Of a stretch of 64,000 nt of DNA, positions 44,967 through 55,466 are shown one piece after another. The stretch comes from Cladocopium goreaui (taxonomy: Eukaryota; Sar; Dinophyceae; Suessiales; Symbiodiniaceae): assembly GCA_947184155.2 (NCBI GenBank), contig CAMXCT020002765.1, forward strand, positions 2,501 to 66,500, read 5' to 3'. Both the position numbers and the translations under genes were made by a program. The first letter of the stretch is position 1. Each line of letters starts with the position of its first letter. The notes below the pieces were generated by a model. That model did no database searches and was not told the origin of the DNA. It saw nothing but the letters and a program-made list of their open reading frames with translations.

Positions 44967-46403
44967 TCAACTAACACGCTTTTTCTTTCCAATTACTTTT
45001 GCTGTCCGATTCTTTCTTCTGAGGCGCACTTTCGATCGATTTCCTTGGGCGCGGATCTTTCGATCCATTTTGGCCAGTCCCTGCATTTTTCTGCTCAACT
45101 GATGGAAATGGGTCGATGGCATGGGCGGCTTAAGGCCGGAATTGACAAAGCGGTGCACATGGAAACTTCGATCCAACGTTTCCCCCAACGTTTCCCGAAA
45201 GACTTCCTTGCCAGCCGGTCCATGTTGAGCAAGAACATGACCGTGTAGCTGCTTCAAGGGCAATGTGGACGGCACCAGGGGGAACTCCGTCGTCAGCCTT
45301 TCCGCTTCCTCTACCAAACACATATCCAATCTTTTCAAGTCTGGAAATGCGAATTTGGCAATGGATAATTTCAGATGGCCATCTGGGACCGTAACATTTT
45401 TTTCTTGTGTGAGAAGAGATCCAGAAAAAATGCAAACAACCCGCACGATCCGAAACCGACGTGACAATGAAGGATCTGCGAAAAATGGTGATTCCCAGGC
45501 AGATTCGCTTTGAATGTCGGTTGATGGGCGCTCTCTCGCCCGTCTTGCTATGCGTGATCCAAGTTTATGCAACCGTTTTTGCTGCGCCATATATCCAAAA
45601 ATCACAATTGCTGCCAGAATTGACACATGGGTTCGCGAGACGTGCTTTACGTCATCCCCGGGTGACTTGGAAGGCTTATTTAGTTCAGTCAGCAAGACAT
45701 CTGCAAAGTGCTGAGTTTTTAGCAACCCTTCCCGCAAGTCTTTCTGGGCAGCTGGTCCACGTTGAGCCCGAACATTCTTGAGTAGATGCTGCAAGGGCGA
45801 TGTAGACGGCATCAGGGGGAAGTTGCGGAGTTCTAAGCATATTTCCAAGAAAAAATCAGAAGATTGCACAACTGTCTGCCCCAACTTTAACCTCCGCTCC
45901 GCCAAACAGCACACAAGGAATTCCACATCCAATCCTTTCAACTCTGGAAATGCGAACTTGGCCACCCGAGCTGCTTCTTGAAGGTGACTTTTATACAATT
46001 GTCTGAGTTGTTCGATAAACTTTGAGTCATAAAGGGAAGCGTCCCCAAAGCGTTCCTGAATTGCTACGTCTACCTTGAGCCCATGAGAAAGGAACTTCGC
46101 AGCTTTTCCAACTTCGCTTGAGTCGCTGAGAGGCACGAAATCTTCCTCTATTGTGAGCCAGTGACAGAGATCCAAGAATTCCCGCTCGGAACAAGAGGAA
46201 TTGGTATGGATTGCAATGTCGATGTCAGAACCATACTCATTGTGCACCTCTCGCAAAACTGAGCCATGCAAGCCAACGCTGCAATTTGGCCATATCTGCT
46301 TTGCGTGCTTTTCAATCAAAGGGAGAATGACTTTGATTCGGCTTTCCCAGTCATCTGGCCTTAGGCTCTTTGCAAATTTATTGAACCGTTCGTTTCGAAG
46401 CAT
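44967..46403 (-). CDS. Intronless nucleotidyltransferase-fold protein (Pol-beta / OAS-CD-NTase-like) with internal duplication
   Basis: Open frame of 478 codons. The start is the first ATG after an in-frame TGA two codons upstream. Residues 44-65 read GLHGS...GSDIDIAIHT, the G-[GS]...DxD signature of the DNA polymerase beta nucleotidyltransferase superfamily. D60 and D62 are the likely metal ligands, and D112 in VDVAI fits the third carboxylate, so all three catalytic acids are present. Residues 143-195 (VAKFAFPELKGLDVEFLVC...) resemble the helical domain that follows the core in OAS/poly(A)-polymerase-type enzymes; this is inference. Segments 147-159 and 195-236 recur at 348-360 and 374-417 without the catalytic core, so the C-terminal half carries a partial duplication. 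Residues 448-477 are very basic, possibly for RNA binding or nuclear targeting. Known family role: transfer of nucleotides to RNA, protein or second messengers; the substrate here is unknown. A single 1.4-kb exon is anomalous in this window and suggests retroposition or transfer. Confidence 0.85.
   Translation of the reverse strand: MLRNERFNKFAKSLRPDDWESRIKVILPLIEKHAKQIWPNCSVGLHGSVLREVHNEYGSDIDIAIHTNSSCSEREFLDLCHWLTIEEDFVPLSDSSEVGKAAKFLSHGLKVDVAIQERFGDASLYDSKFIEQLRQLYKSHLQEAARVAKFAFPELKGLDVEFLVCCLAERRLKLGQTVVQSSDFFLEICLELRNFPLMPSTSPLQHLLKNVRAQRGPAAQKDLREGLLKTQHFADVLLTELNKPSKSPGDDVKHVSRTHVSILAAIVIFGYMAQQKRLHKLGSRIARRARERPSTDIQSESAWESPFFADPSLSRRFRIVRVVCIFSGSLLTQEKNVTVPDGHLKLSIAKFAFPDLKRLDMCLVEEAERLTTEFPLVPSTLPLKQLHGHVLAQHGPAGKEVFRETLGETLDRSFHVHRFVNSGLKPPMPSTHFHQLSRKMQGLAKMDRKIRAQGNRSKVRLRRKNRTAKVIGKKKRVS
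45153..45965 (-). repeat. Internal partial duplication inside the nucleotidyltransferase gene
   Basis: Copy 1 covers about 45696-45965 (residues 147-236) and copy 2 about 45153-45362 (residues 348-417). Protein matches: VAKFAFPELKGLD against IAKFAFPDLKRLD, and FPLMPSTSPLQHL against FPLVPSTLPLKQL. Similarity is also plain in the DNA (for example around 45790-45830 against 45245-45290), so the duplication is not ancient. Copy 2 lacks the stretch equivalent to residues 161-194. Confidence 0.8.
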
Positions 46404-46703
46404 GCATCACATCTTTCAGCCGTTTTACTCGCTCAGCTTCCCCAGGAACATTGTCTTTCTTTCCTCGACAGTCCAGTGGAAGGATTTCTTGGCAATTCAA
46501 CTTTGTTCTACCCTGACCCTGGGATGAGGATCCACTCCCAGAGAAGTAGAAATTTCCCAGACACAAAGTGGTGGCAGCCAAACAAGGATACACAGAGACG
46601 TTGCCTCCTCCACTCATCACATAGCGCGTCTTCAAATTGTGTCTAGCGTGCCTCATTCTCAAGCCCGGCCAAGTATGCAGAGAAGCCCTGCCAACAATCA
46701 AAC

Positions 46704-46916
46704 ATGGCTGGGCCTGCACACAAGTTTGCAGACTGGAAGCAACAACTGCGAAGGTTCTGCTGTCATGCGGGGCTGAAGTCTACATTTGCTCAAGATGAGG
46801 GCTCACTTGCAACGACAATTGTACTGCAGCTAGAAAATTGTGCTGCAACCACATGGAAGGCGAAGAACTATATGCCCTGTCCTTTTCCATGTGTCAAACA
46901 CTTCAGGCTTTTGTAA
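46704..46916 (+). CDS. Small unrecognised ORF divergent from the nucleotidyltransferase
   Basis: A 70-codon ATG frame beginning MAGPAHKFADWKQQLRRFCC, rich in Cys, Lys and Trp. The antisense frames are broken. It starts 301 bp upstream of the nucleotidyltransferase start on the opposite strand, so the two could share a promoter region. No family was recognised. The frame 46840-47157 overlaps it in another phase and is less convincing. Confidence 0.35.
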   Translation: MAGPAHKFADWKQQLRRFCCHAGLKSTFAQDEGSLATTIVLQLENCAATTWKAKNYMPCPFPCVKHFRLL

Positions 46917-47555
46917 GATGGCTGCGATCAACTCAGGGTTTTTGTCGTTGTCGGGATGGTGCATGTCCAAACAGCCATCAGTCACCCACCTTCAGTGCCA
47001 AGTTTCTGCTTGGCTCGGCCTGGCCAACGGCATAGCAAAGCTAGGAAATGGCTTGATATTGCGACCACACATGGCTAGAAAGCCTAAGAGCTGGCTAGGA
47101 ATTGGCAGGAAATGGTACAGTATACTCTTGTCTCCAAATCTCAAACTGTCCACCTGAAGTGAAACATCACAGCATCACGTGTTACAGATGTCGGATTCCA
47201 ACAACACGCGATCCAACTTCCTACCTGATTTCCATCATATATATATATTAGGGTTTCAAATGGCATCCCCTTACCCTCAGTGCCTCCAGGATCACCTGGC
47301 GTGTCATCTCAATCATCAAAAATGGGAACTCCATGGAACTCCGCTGTCATGTTTTATTAGCTCTCTTCCAGCCTTTGAAATGAAAACAACCGTGACATCC
47401 AAGAAAACTACGGACAGGGATCATGCCGACTTTTATAAGATTTTTATAGATTTTTAGTGTCTTGACGGTCTTGACGCATCAACCATTGCCAACTTTTATA
47501 AGTCATTCTCCGGGTTGTGGGTCACCTTCAGACTTGAAGCGCCGAGCTTTAACAT

Positions 47556-47679
47556 TTACGATATTTCAATACAAATCCTGCCACCATCCATTGTTCCAAC
47601 GTCAATTTTGGGACTGGCGGACTCTTCGCTTTCCCCAAGCTCCGCGAGAATCTCCTCACCAAGGCTCGGTGCAAATGAT
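47556..47679 (-). CDS. Terminal exon, unrecognised
   Basis: Acceptor CATCTGAAG, then SFAPSLGEEILAELGESEES, ASPKIDVGTMDGGRICIEIS, TAA. Acidic. A 90-codon plus frame (47515-47787) is its antisense and is Ser/Pro-rich. A second minus frame (KKENLEAEEKDRAMMCLKSC, 47746-47850) is probably the preceding exon. Confidence 0.55.
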
Positions 47680-48049
47680 CTTCAGATGCCATATTTCCCT
47701 ACCGGTGTTTCCACATCAACTGCCGACCTTGCTAAAATCCACAAGCTAAGGGGCTGCACGGTCCATTCTGAAGTTGCAAGACTTTAGACACATCATGGCT
47801 CTGTCCTTCTCTTCCGCTTCCAGGTTCTCTTTCTTCACCTGCCAACACTGGGCGCGACTTCCGTAAAGAATCGAGGAAACAAAATCAGGATTAACTTGGA
47901 AAATCCAAGTTGAAGTGATGTGATTATTTCTGAATCTTTCACAGGTCTTCCAGATTAAAAATAGTTGATGCATCTGACCTGGGGCCGCGTTGGATCCTCT
48001 GGTAGATCAATTCAAGAACATAGGATAATCATGTAGGAGAATGACGTGG

Positions 48050-49500
48050 ATGGTTGTGGGGATAATTATGGGGATGAATCTGGGGACAATGGGATTTAAA
48101 CCAACCACTTTCAGCTAGCACGCCTGACAATGGACAAGCTTCACATGAGTGGATGCAGTATGTTAGCAAGATGTGGGCAACAGTCAATCATTGAGGCCAG
48201 GAGAACCACATGTTGATCATGTTCAGTACAGTAGTGATGTCAACTCTGGATTCAAATCTGACTCTACAATTGGGAGGGTCTATCCCTGAAATAGTGTTCC
48301 AAATTACTGTTCAAATTGGCAACCGCCCACCCTTTCCAGAAACTGAAGGCTTTCGCAAAATCCTGGGTTTTTGCATTAGAGATGATTTCAAAAACTGATC
48401 ACATAATTTAAATCAACATGAATATGTTTCGCAATAAATGCCACTAATCCCGTATTCTCCCATAAAGACCATATGGAGGTTTCCTAAAATGGTGGTCCAT
48501 TTATAGATGGAATTGTCCATGAAATAAACCATCCAGCTATTGGGATATCCCCATTGATGGTATCAAAACCCATTTTTCGAGTCAGGCGTGTTAAATCGAG
48601 TCCGATTGAGATACAGTAAACATATCCTGTGTATATATATATATATTATATCATTATATGCATATGTATTATATTATATATATATATTAGATATATGTAT
48701 TATATTAATACATATATATATATTAATATATATATATATGTATATATATATGTATTAGATTAATACATCTATATATATATGTATTATATATATTATATTA
48801 AATATAATATATATATATAATGTCATCCTGAAGTAGGACTGATTATCTCATTTGAGTCATTTGTAAAAAAAAACTACCAAACACATATTTAAAGTTTCAT
48901 CCTGATTTTGTTCAAAAAGCTTCACTAAAATGAGGAGAGGATTGAAACATCCTCCGCTCGATTTGCCGCTCGATTTGCCGCTATTTTAGCATTGGATCAA
49001 ATTCTGTTTTTTCTGCATCTTGTCAGGGGTTGTTATATATTGCATACATGAATATGATATGTATATGGTGATCTGATACATTCTTATACCCAGAATGTAG
49101 CTCATGATTTATGCTACAAGGCTACAAGGCTTTTTGCAAGAAAAGGAAAGGAACACATGTCACATGTTCGACTGGGCCTGAGAAAAGACCAAAATTTCCT
49201 CAGCTGAAAACACAACCATATAATCATATAGAATCATATAATATTAAATTTAAATATGTGCAATAGTGCAATGGTAGATGGTATTTCTGGTTTTTGGTCA
49301 TGTGTCATCCATAAGAGCTATCCGAATCCAATGGCTATACAAATCCCTATGAATTGGCGGAATGACCATTACCCTTTGTGGGAAAACAAGGTCAAAACAT
49401 TGCCCATATGTTAAATTATCATGAAAATTGGTAGTCCTTGTCTTCTCTTGGCAAAATGCTGGGTTATCATTCATCACATAGTGAATCATACTGATATGGA
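48050..49500. other. No supported gene; TA repeats
   Basis: TA/TTA microsatellite at 48620-48830; a family B copy at 48477. Confidence 0.5.
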
Positions 49501-49636
49501 CCACATGGATGTGTTGTGCATTCAGGGATCAATTAAATTGGATGCAGCACCGATTCTGCCCTGCCTGCACTTTCACCTTTTGGGAAATCAACGCCTGCAA
49601 GGCGAAAATTCATCCAGAATTCGTTCTCGCGAAAGC

Positions 49637-49800
49637 TCAAACTGCAAAGCTGTTGAAAAGCATTTTGAAACGCATGTCTTCAACTTGTTCCCCCATTTTT
49701 TCCACCATTCCTTCCACGAAAGTTCCCGTCTCCTCACCTGATGTCCAGCCATCCCAGCTGTCCATGTGGGTACCTTCCATCCTCTCATGGCCGCGCTCAG
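49637..49800 (-). CDS. Terminal exon, unrecognised
   Basis: EGTHMDSWDGWTSGEETGTF, VEGMVEKMGEQVEDMRFKML, FNSFAV, stop. All three relevant frames are open here because of GC richness; this one has the most protein-like composition. Upstream border unclear. Confidence 0.4.
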
Positions 49801-50114
49801 CGCGGGCAGGCGCTCGTTAAAGCGGGCACCCACAAGACCTGGTGCCATGGTGGACCGTGTGGCAAGGGCCGGGACCTTTATTCGGAGCAGTTTGGGTTTG
49901 CTGTTGGAAAAAGGCGTTGATATGTGAGATGTTTGTTTTACATGGATTTATGGTGATTGATGTCCTGTTGGTATCTATATAAAGTGGTTGACATGGAAAA
50001 GAATTGTGAAAACATGGGATGGGTTCAATTTGCAAGTGCAGGTGGCAAGTAGCCCTTCTGAGACTTGGCCGCGTTCATCTTCGGCCCATGGCCACTTCCT
50101 AAAACAGAGCCCAC

Positions 50115-50218
50115 CAACGAACAAGGCCCAGCCTATGCGTCTCAACTGCTCCAGTGAGCGCTTCTTCTTCACAGCTTCCGGGGCCAGGGACGTGTCCTGG
50201 ATAAAGTCCCCCCAACAC
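50115..50218 (-). CDS. Internal exon with basic then hydrophobic segment
   Basis: Acceptor GGCTGCGAG, donor GTTG|GTGGGC, 104 nt: CWGDFIQDTSLAPEAVKKKR, SLEQLRRIGWALFV. Likely the exon preceding 49.6-49.8 kb on the same strand. Confidence 0.5.
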
Positions 50219-50599
50219 CTCGCAGCCAGGTGCCATCAGACTGCCGCAGCTCGATGCTTGTTTCAACATGTCATGGAAAACGTCATACCCACTTTCTGAT
50301 ACAAGAAACTTCGGCAGCTCTCTGGAGCTAAGTCTGAATCATGTCCAATCATGTCTGGATACAAGGATTGCCGAAAAAGCAGGTGTTCCTAGGATCCACA
50401 AAAATGCATGTTGAGTGGATCAGCAGCTCGGTGAAAACATGGATCTTACTCTATCTCGTACATTGGGACATCTAACGTAGTTCATCATCTACAACTGGGC
50501 TATGCTCGATGGCCATGAAGGATTTCCAAAGGGTATCATGTGTAGCTGCTGAAAGCTATAAACATATTCTAAAAAATCCCATTCATTCCCCATTCATTC

Positions 50600-50760
50600 G
50601 TTGGTTAAATCACCATTTTCCCCTGCTTTCCCGAATGGTGTTTCTATCTTTCATCAGGCTGCAACCATGGCGCTGTCCCTCAGTTCCTGCGGAAAAAAGC
50701 ACCGTGGCTTTCCCCCGAAGCTGCTCGCTGCCGTGAATCTTGGCATGGGACACCTGGGAA
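50600..50760. other. Exon of unresolved strand
   Basis: Minus: VSHAKIHGSEQLRGKATVLF, SAGTEGQRHGCSLMKDRNTI. Plus: MALSLSSCGKKHRGFPPKLL, AAVNLGMGHLGITG with donor GGAG|GTTTAA. Only one can be real. Confidence 0.35.
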
Positions 50761-50949
50761 TCACTGGAGGTTTAAAAAAAACCAACGGGGAATATCTGCA
50801 GGAGCGCTATGGGAATTTCTGAAAATGGTGTCTGACTGTAAAATTCTGTATACCTCCCAATTTATCGTGATTTTTCGAAGGAGAATGATGAGAATCCAGA
50901 TGAAAAAACGGGGTTCCCTATTTTCAGACAAACCCATGAGACCAAAAAA

Positions 50950-52820
50950 AATTGGTGCCAAAACCCATGGTTTTCCTGCATGTTTTTTCCTTTAAACATC
51001 CTGAAAAACTAATCCGTTGAGAGGAACCAGATGCCCCTGGCACGCCAAATCCACTTTTCAACTGACTTGTTATGGAGAATCAAAAACAAACCGGAGTATG
51101 GATCTTGAATGAAAGATCATGAAACCATACAGAAACCTAAATGTCGACTGAAATGATTTTCAGGAGTGATCTGAATATATTTTTAGCGATTCAATCATTG
51201 CAGTGAACATCGGAAGGTCGGGATTGAATCCCATGTTGGAAACATGTCGAAACCGGGTGGGTATTTTTTAATACGAAAAAACCCGACTTCCAACGAGTGG
51301 ATTCTCTGATCATTATCTTCCCTGGTTCTTTTCCAAACATATCTTTGGGAGAGTTGTCAATCCCACATATCTTGGATCATGGTGATCCTGCCCGCCACGC
51401 ACCTGGAAAAGTTTCATGGCCTCGCAATAGCTGACTTTGCTGGCTTGATGGTTGATGGAACTTTAGATGTCGATCAGCTAGAATCAACCATCGACTACCA
51501 TCATTTTGATCGATCACTATCATAATAGAATGGTTGGTCCCGTGAAAGATGAAAAATAATCCAGTTTTAACTATCATCAATTCAAACATCCAATTTCATG
51601 ATAATATTCAGACCTATCATATGACCAACTTCTCCTTCTTCTTCTTGCGTGCCATAGGTATGGTTTGTGAAACTGACATGGAAAAAAACGGGTGCCATAC
51701 ATTCTCAACTATCATCATAAAATTCATGGACGTTCGGATTTCTCTGAACATAGGGTACCCCTGGCGAATCACTATTTTCCTTCCTAACACTGTTCTCTTT
51801 GAGGGTATGCCCATGTATGCCCCATTTTCAGACAGATCCATTCATCATTTTGAGCTGGTTAGGACTATAAAAGTATATTAAAGCACATAAATGGATATTA
51901 AGTGGATACATACTAAAATATTATCAGATACTTCAGTATATTAACGCATATTAAAGTTACTAAAGTATCTAACCAGTCGGTTGGCCCAGCATTTGAACAG
52001 TCGGATTTCTGCCGGAGCCTTCAGGAATCCATGGGGGTTAAATGGGGGTAATGGGATTGAATGGTTTAATGGGGTTTTATGGTGATAAATAGGATTTAAG
52101 ATGATCTAGCCTCTGGTTATGACTAACGCTGCAAACTGGAAAGACACCATTTGTGTAAGGGAATTCCTCTATGAATGGGGCCATGTTCGATAGCTATGTT
52201 TAATTACCATATCGTATTGACCTATTGGGAAATAAAATTATGGAAAGCACAAATCAAACTTTGTGGGAATGAATGGAAAGAATTGATATTAATGATTATA
52301 TATATAAATATAAATATATACTAATGATAAATATATATATATTGATGATATATATTCATATTCGTGATATATATATATATATTAATGATATATATTGATG
52401 ATATATATTAATGATATATATGATGTATATTACTGTAGTGATATATATATTATATACATATATATACATAAGATAGATAAGAAAGTCTGAAAAAAGTTTA
52501 CGTTGCTAGCTTCTCTTACCGGCACCATTCTACTTCTTCAGACGCCGAGGAAGGATTGTTACCGGATGGACTTCTTCGGAGCTCCGGGACTTTGTCAAAG
52601 TCCCAATGGCTTTTAATATTGTACCAATTTTAATATGTTTTACAAGCCATTGATGGTGTATATTAAAAGCCATACAGTGGGCTACAAAGACCATTGATGG
52701 TGGGATATTTTTTTGGGGGTTGTAGTACCTAATTTTCTTGGACATTATGATGGATTATAGTTATAAAAAATGGGATCTTTTTTTGTGATTCAATGGGATA
52801 TTAATGGGATATACCCGGCC
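50950..52820. other. Mostly non-coding; one small exon candidate
   Basis: Minus strand about 51403-51440 encodes KVSYCEAMKLFQ to donor CAG|GTGCGT. A TGATATATAT tract lies at 52290-52460. Otherwise no exon. Confidence 0.35.
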
Positions 52821-52966
52821 TGGTAATGACTAAGAGTTTGCGAACTGGAAAATGGACCATGGAAATAGTTGATTTACCTAATAAAAATTGTGGATCTTTC
52901 CATAGTTTTTGTTAACGTTTACCAGAGGGTACTTAATAATAAACATACAGTAACTGTTGAGTACAG

Positions 52967-53099
52967 TACCCCATGGCATGTCCATAATGTCATGGAGCTG
53001 ATATCCTTAGTTCGTTACGTTCGTTTGACAGAAAGCCCCAAAACGATTCAGTGGGCTTATGATGATCCAAAACAGAAGAGTATCATGTCCCAGCTATGA
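52967..53099 (+). CDS. Terminal exon of an unrecognised plus-strand gene
   Basis: Acceptor GAGTACAG, then TPWHVHNVMELISLVRYVRL and TESPKTIQWAYDDPKQKSIM, SQL, stop. It begins about 35 bp after the right end of a TACCCTCTGGTAA element. Its stop lies 28 bp from the stop of the opposing exon 53128-53222. Confidence 0.6.
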
Positions 53100-53127
53100 T
53101 ATTTAAAAAAAAAAACAACAACTGGGC

Positions 53128-53222
53128 TTATTCCGCCTTGCCGGGAAACAGCAACTCCGTCAGCGTTCCTTGCTCGGCAGCCTCAGCCAGGCAAAACTCA
53201 CCTTTTTTTTGGACATCCCGAA
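53128..53222 (-). CDS. Terminal exon, convergent with the 52.97-kb exon
   Basis: Acceptor GTTTGCAG, then RDVQKKGEFCLAEAAEQGTL and TELLFPGKAE, stop. An internal GTGAGT after seven codons could be an alternative donor. Acidic, helical C-terminus; family unknown. The upstream exon 53714-53775 is probably in the same gene. Confidence 0.6.
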
Positions 53223-53594
53223 CTGCAAACTGCAAACAGCATTACCTTTAAGTAACTATATATACACATACTGTACTAACCCCCAAAGAAGATAGGAAAA
53301 AGCACAATTATCTCTACTTTAGTAGGATTTCACAGATCTGTCGTTCAGGGGGTTGCTATATATATATACATATATATTTATTTATACTTTACATGTCCGC
53401 ACCGGAAAGTGACACACTCCAACTCGCAAAAGGGCGAGTTCGCTGCAAAGTTACCCCATCCATGCTTTCTGAACAAAGAACATGAAGAAAACATCACAAG
53501 ACATCCATCACCTGGTTCATCCTGGTTCTATGTAACTAATATTAACTAATATTAACTAATCATAAATACATATAATGTGGATAGAGGTATAGAG

Positions 53595-53703
53595 ATTTCC
53601 TAAAATGGGGGTACCCCCAGTTCTCATCCAACTTTTATTTTCGGATTTTCCATGAAATAAACCATCCAGCTATTGGGGTACCACCATGACTATGGAAACC
53701 CCC
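53595..53703. repeat. Inverted-repeat family B copy
   Basis: TTTCCTAAAATGGGGGTACC ... GGGGTACCACCATGACTATG GAAACCCCC. Confidence 0.8.
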
Positions 53704-53713
53704 AGCCGCGCAC

Positions 53714-53775
53714 CTCGAAACTCATGGCCTCATCTTCACTGCTGGAGCTCCGCCAGGCATTCATTAGTTCTTCAC
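53714..53775 (-). CDS. Short internal exon next to an inverted-repeat element
   Basis: Acceptor GACTTGAG, 62 nt encoding EELMNAWRSSSSEDEAMSFE, donor GAG|GTGCGC. Serine/glutamate-rich. The element at 53595-53703 starts 10 nt into the following intron. Confidence 0.5.
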
Positions 53776-54300
53776 CTCAAGTCGCTATGACAAGACGTGA
53801 TATGCTTAAGGGAAAAAAGCTATGTTACCTCATAAGAATGATTAAAATCGAATATTGAATTTAATCTTTACTACATCCGAATTCCAACCTTGTTCATTTG
53901 TCAACCTTCACAGACATTTTGTGATTTTATATGACAAAACTTTTTTTTTGTTCGATCAGCAGTGGAAAAACCTCAGCGTCAAGACCTGGAAAAAAAAAAC
54001 TGAACTTTGTAGATGACTTGGGTGCATGCAACGCAACAATATAACAATATCTGTCACCTTCCAGAGACACTTATCCCAAGCATTTTTTTAATCGGGATGG
54101 GTATAGATATGTGCCATGGTCGAGCTACATGGTGTATGGTTTATATATGGCTTATAGTCATCTATCCCACAATTGGAATCCTCGCAATGGGTGTAAAAGT
54201 CGCTGTTAATCCATGTTTTGACTGTCGCACATATGTAGCAACCTTTTCGCCTTGCTAGAAAGATCTTGATCTCTTACGTTATAAGTCGTCCGAAGAAAGC

Positions 54301-54705
54301 TTACAACAAAGGTAGCAATGCAGCGAAGTGGCCATGTCCATTGGCTTGGATGAAGAAGATCTTGTCACCTGACACACCCAAGGGGGTCCATTGGGAAAAA
54401 CATTTAAAAAAAAAAAACATGTACATCTCTAGGTGATTCTAGGTGATTGAGTAGAGATATACCACTGAGATCGGAATTGCTACAGAATCTAGGATCATAT
54501 AGCTGATATAGATCCACTGAATACGATACCTGGTTTCAACATGTTTTTTCTGCACAGGGATGAAATGCTCAGACTTTCACTGCGAAAAAACATTGCGACC
54601 CAGTCACTGACCATGCCACTTCTTCTGGCGTCCCATTGGAAAATGCCACCTGGACCCGGTCACCGGCCCGTGGACACAGGATACGACCCGGGGTCATAGA
54701 TTGGC
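54301..54705 (-). CDS. Three-exon 3' end of an unrecognised gene (beta-barrel-like segment)
   Basis: Exons 54612-54705 (acceptor ACTAAG, donor GTCAGT), 54530-54579 (acceptor TTTTTTCGCAG, donor GTATCG) and 54301-54368 (acceptor GTCAG) agree in phase throughout. Product: QSMTPGRILCPRAGDRVQVA, FSNGTPEEVA, C-ESLSISSLCRKNMLKP, G-DKIFFIQANGHGHFAALLPL, L, stop. GDRVQVAFSNG resembles a Tudor/SH3-like barrel strand, but this is only a resemblance. The antisense of the first exon is also open; the three-way phase agreement favours this strand. Confidence 0.65.
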
Positions 54706-55079
54706 CTTAGTTTAAACTTACCATCTGGTTATGACTAACAGTTTGCCATGGAAAATCACCATTTTATATCTATAGGTAAACCATCTATTTCTATGGGCCA
54801 TTTTCCATGGCTACGTTAAATCACCAGAGGATCAACTATCTTAAGCTAACATCGACAAGCTCTGCAACCCTTCGAAGCAATGGGAATCTGTAATTTTCCG
54901 GACAGCAGGCAAACATTCGCAAAAGCAGTGGATACAGAAATCATTTGACACAGACATATGTGTCACTTTTTATGTCAGAATCAGAAAAAGATATTAATCA
55001 ATGAATATCAAAATTGTCCAGGGTACGCAGAATCCATCCAGCCGTCTTTCAACGGTACGACACCTTGAACAACCTCTAG

Positions 55080-55286
55080 GTGGAATCCTCAGCCGAGGTT
55101 GAGTTTGGCACTGCTGTCGATAAAAACCTGGAACTAGCAATGATAGATCTCGAAGTTGGAATTTGTGAAGAGTTTTATTCGGATTCGCTTTTTGGAGTTC
55201 TTAGATTCATTGTTTCTTGGGCACCCAAAAGAAAGATGTCATTTTGTCACTTCATACCCCGTTCTGACTGTGATGATGTAAAATGA
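55080..55286 (+). CDS. Terminal exon of an unrecognised plus-strand gene
   Basis: Acceptor ACAACCTCTAG, then 68 codons: VESSAEVEFGTAVDKNLELA, MIDLEVGICEEFYSDSLFGV, ...SFCHFIPRSDCDDVK, stop. Acidic and well balanced, with no good antisense frame. A short upstream exon (about 55031-55054, donor ACG|GTACGA) fits in phase. It converges on the glycosyltransferase-like exon 180 bp downstream. Confidence 0.6.
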   Translation: MESSAEVEFGTAVDKNLELAMIDLEVGICEEFYSDSLFGVLRFIVSWAPKRKMSFCHFIPRSDCDDVK

Positions 55287-55466
55287 ACATGACGATTTGC
55301 TGTTTACCACATTCTGTACTTTGTGTAGATATAATTATAGCAGATTCATATAGAATTCTAGCCTAAAATCTCCGAGATAAAATAAAGAACTAATATATAG
55401 ATATCAATAGATATCACAATTGTATGTCGTGACTGCTCTCCAAAGACATTGCAGAGATCCTCTCAG

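Noticed and set aside
45130-46527. Plus-strand frames antisense to the nucleotidyltransferase
   Set aside because: They shadow the long minus-strand gene, which carries recognisable motifs.
47515-47787. 90-codon plus-strand frame
   Set aside because: Antisense to a better minus-strand exon (acidic, with acceptor); Ser/Pro-rich composition is typical of a shadow frame.
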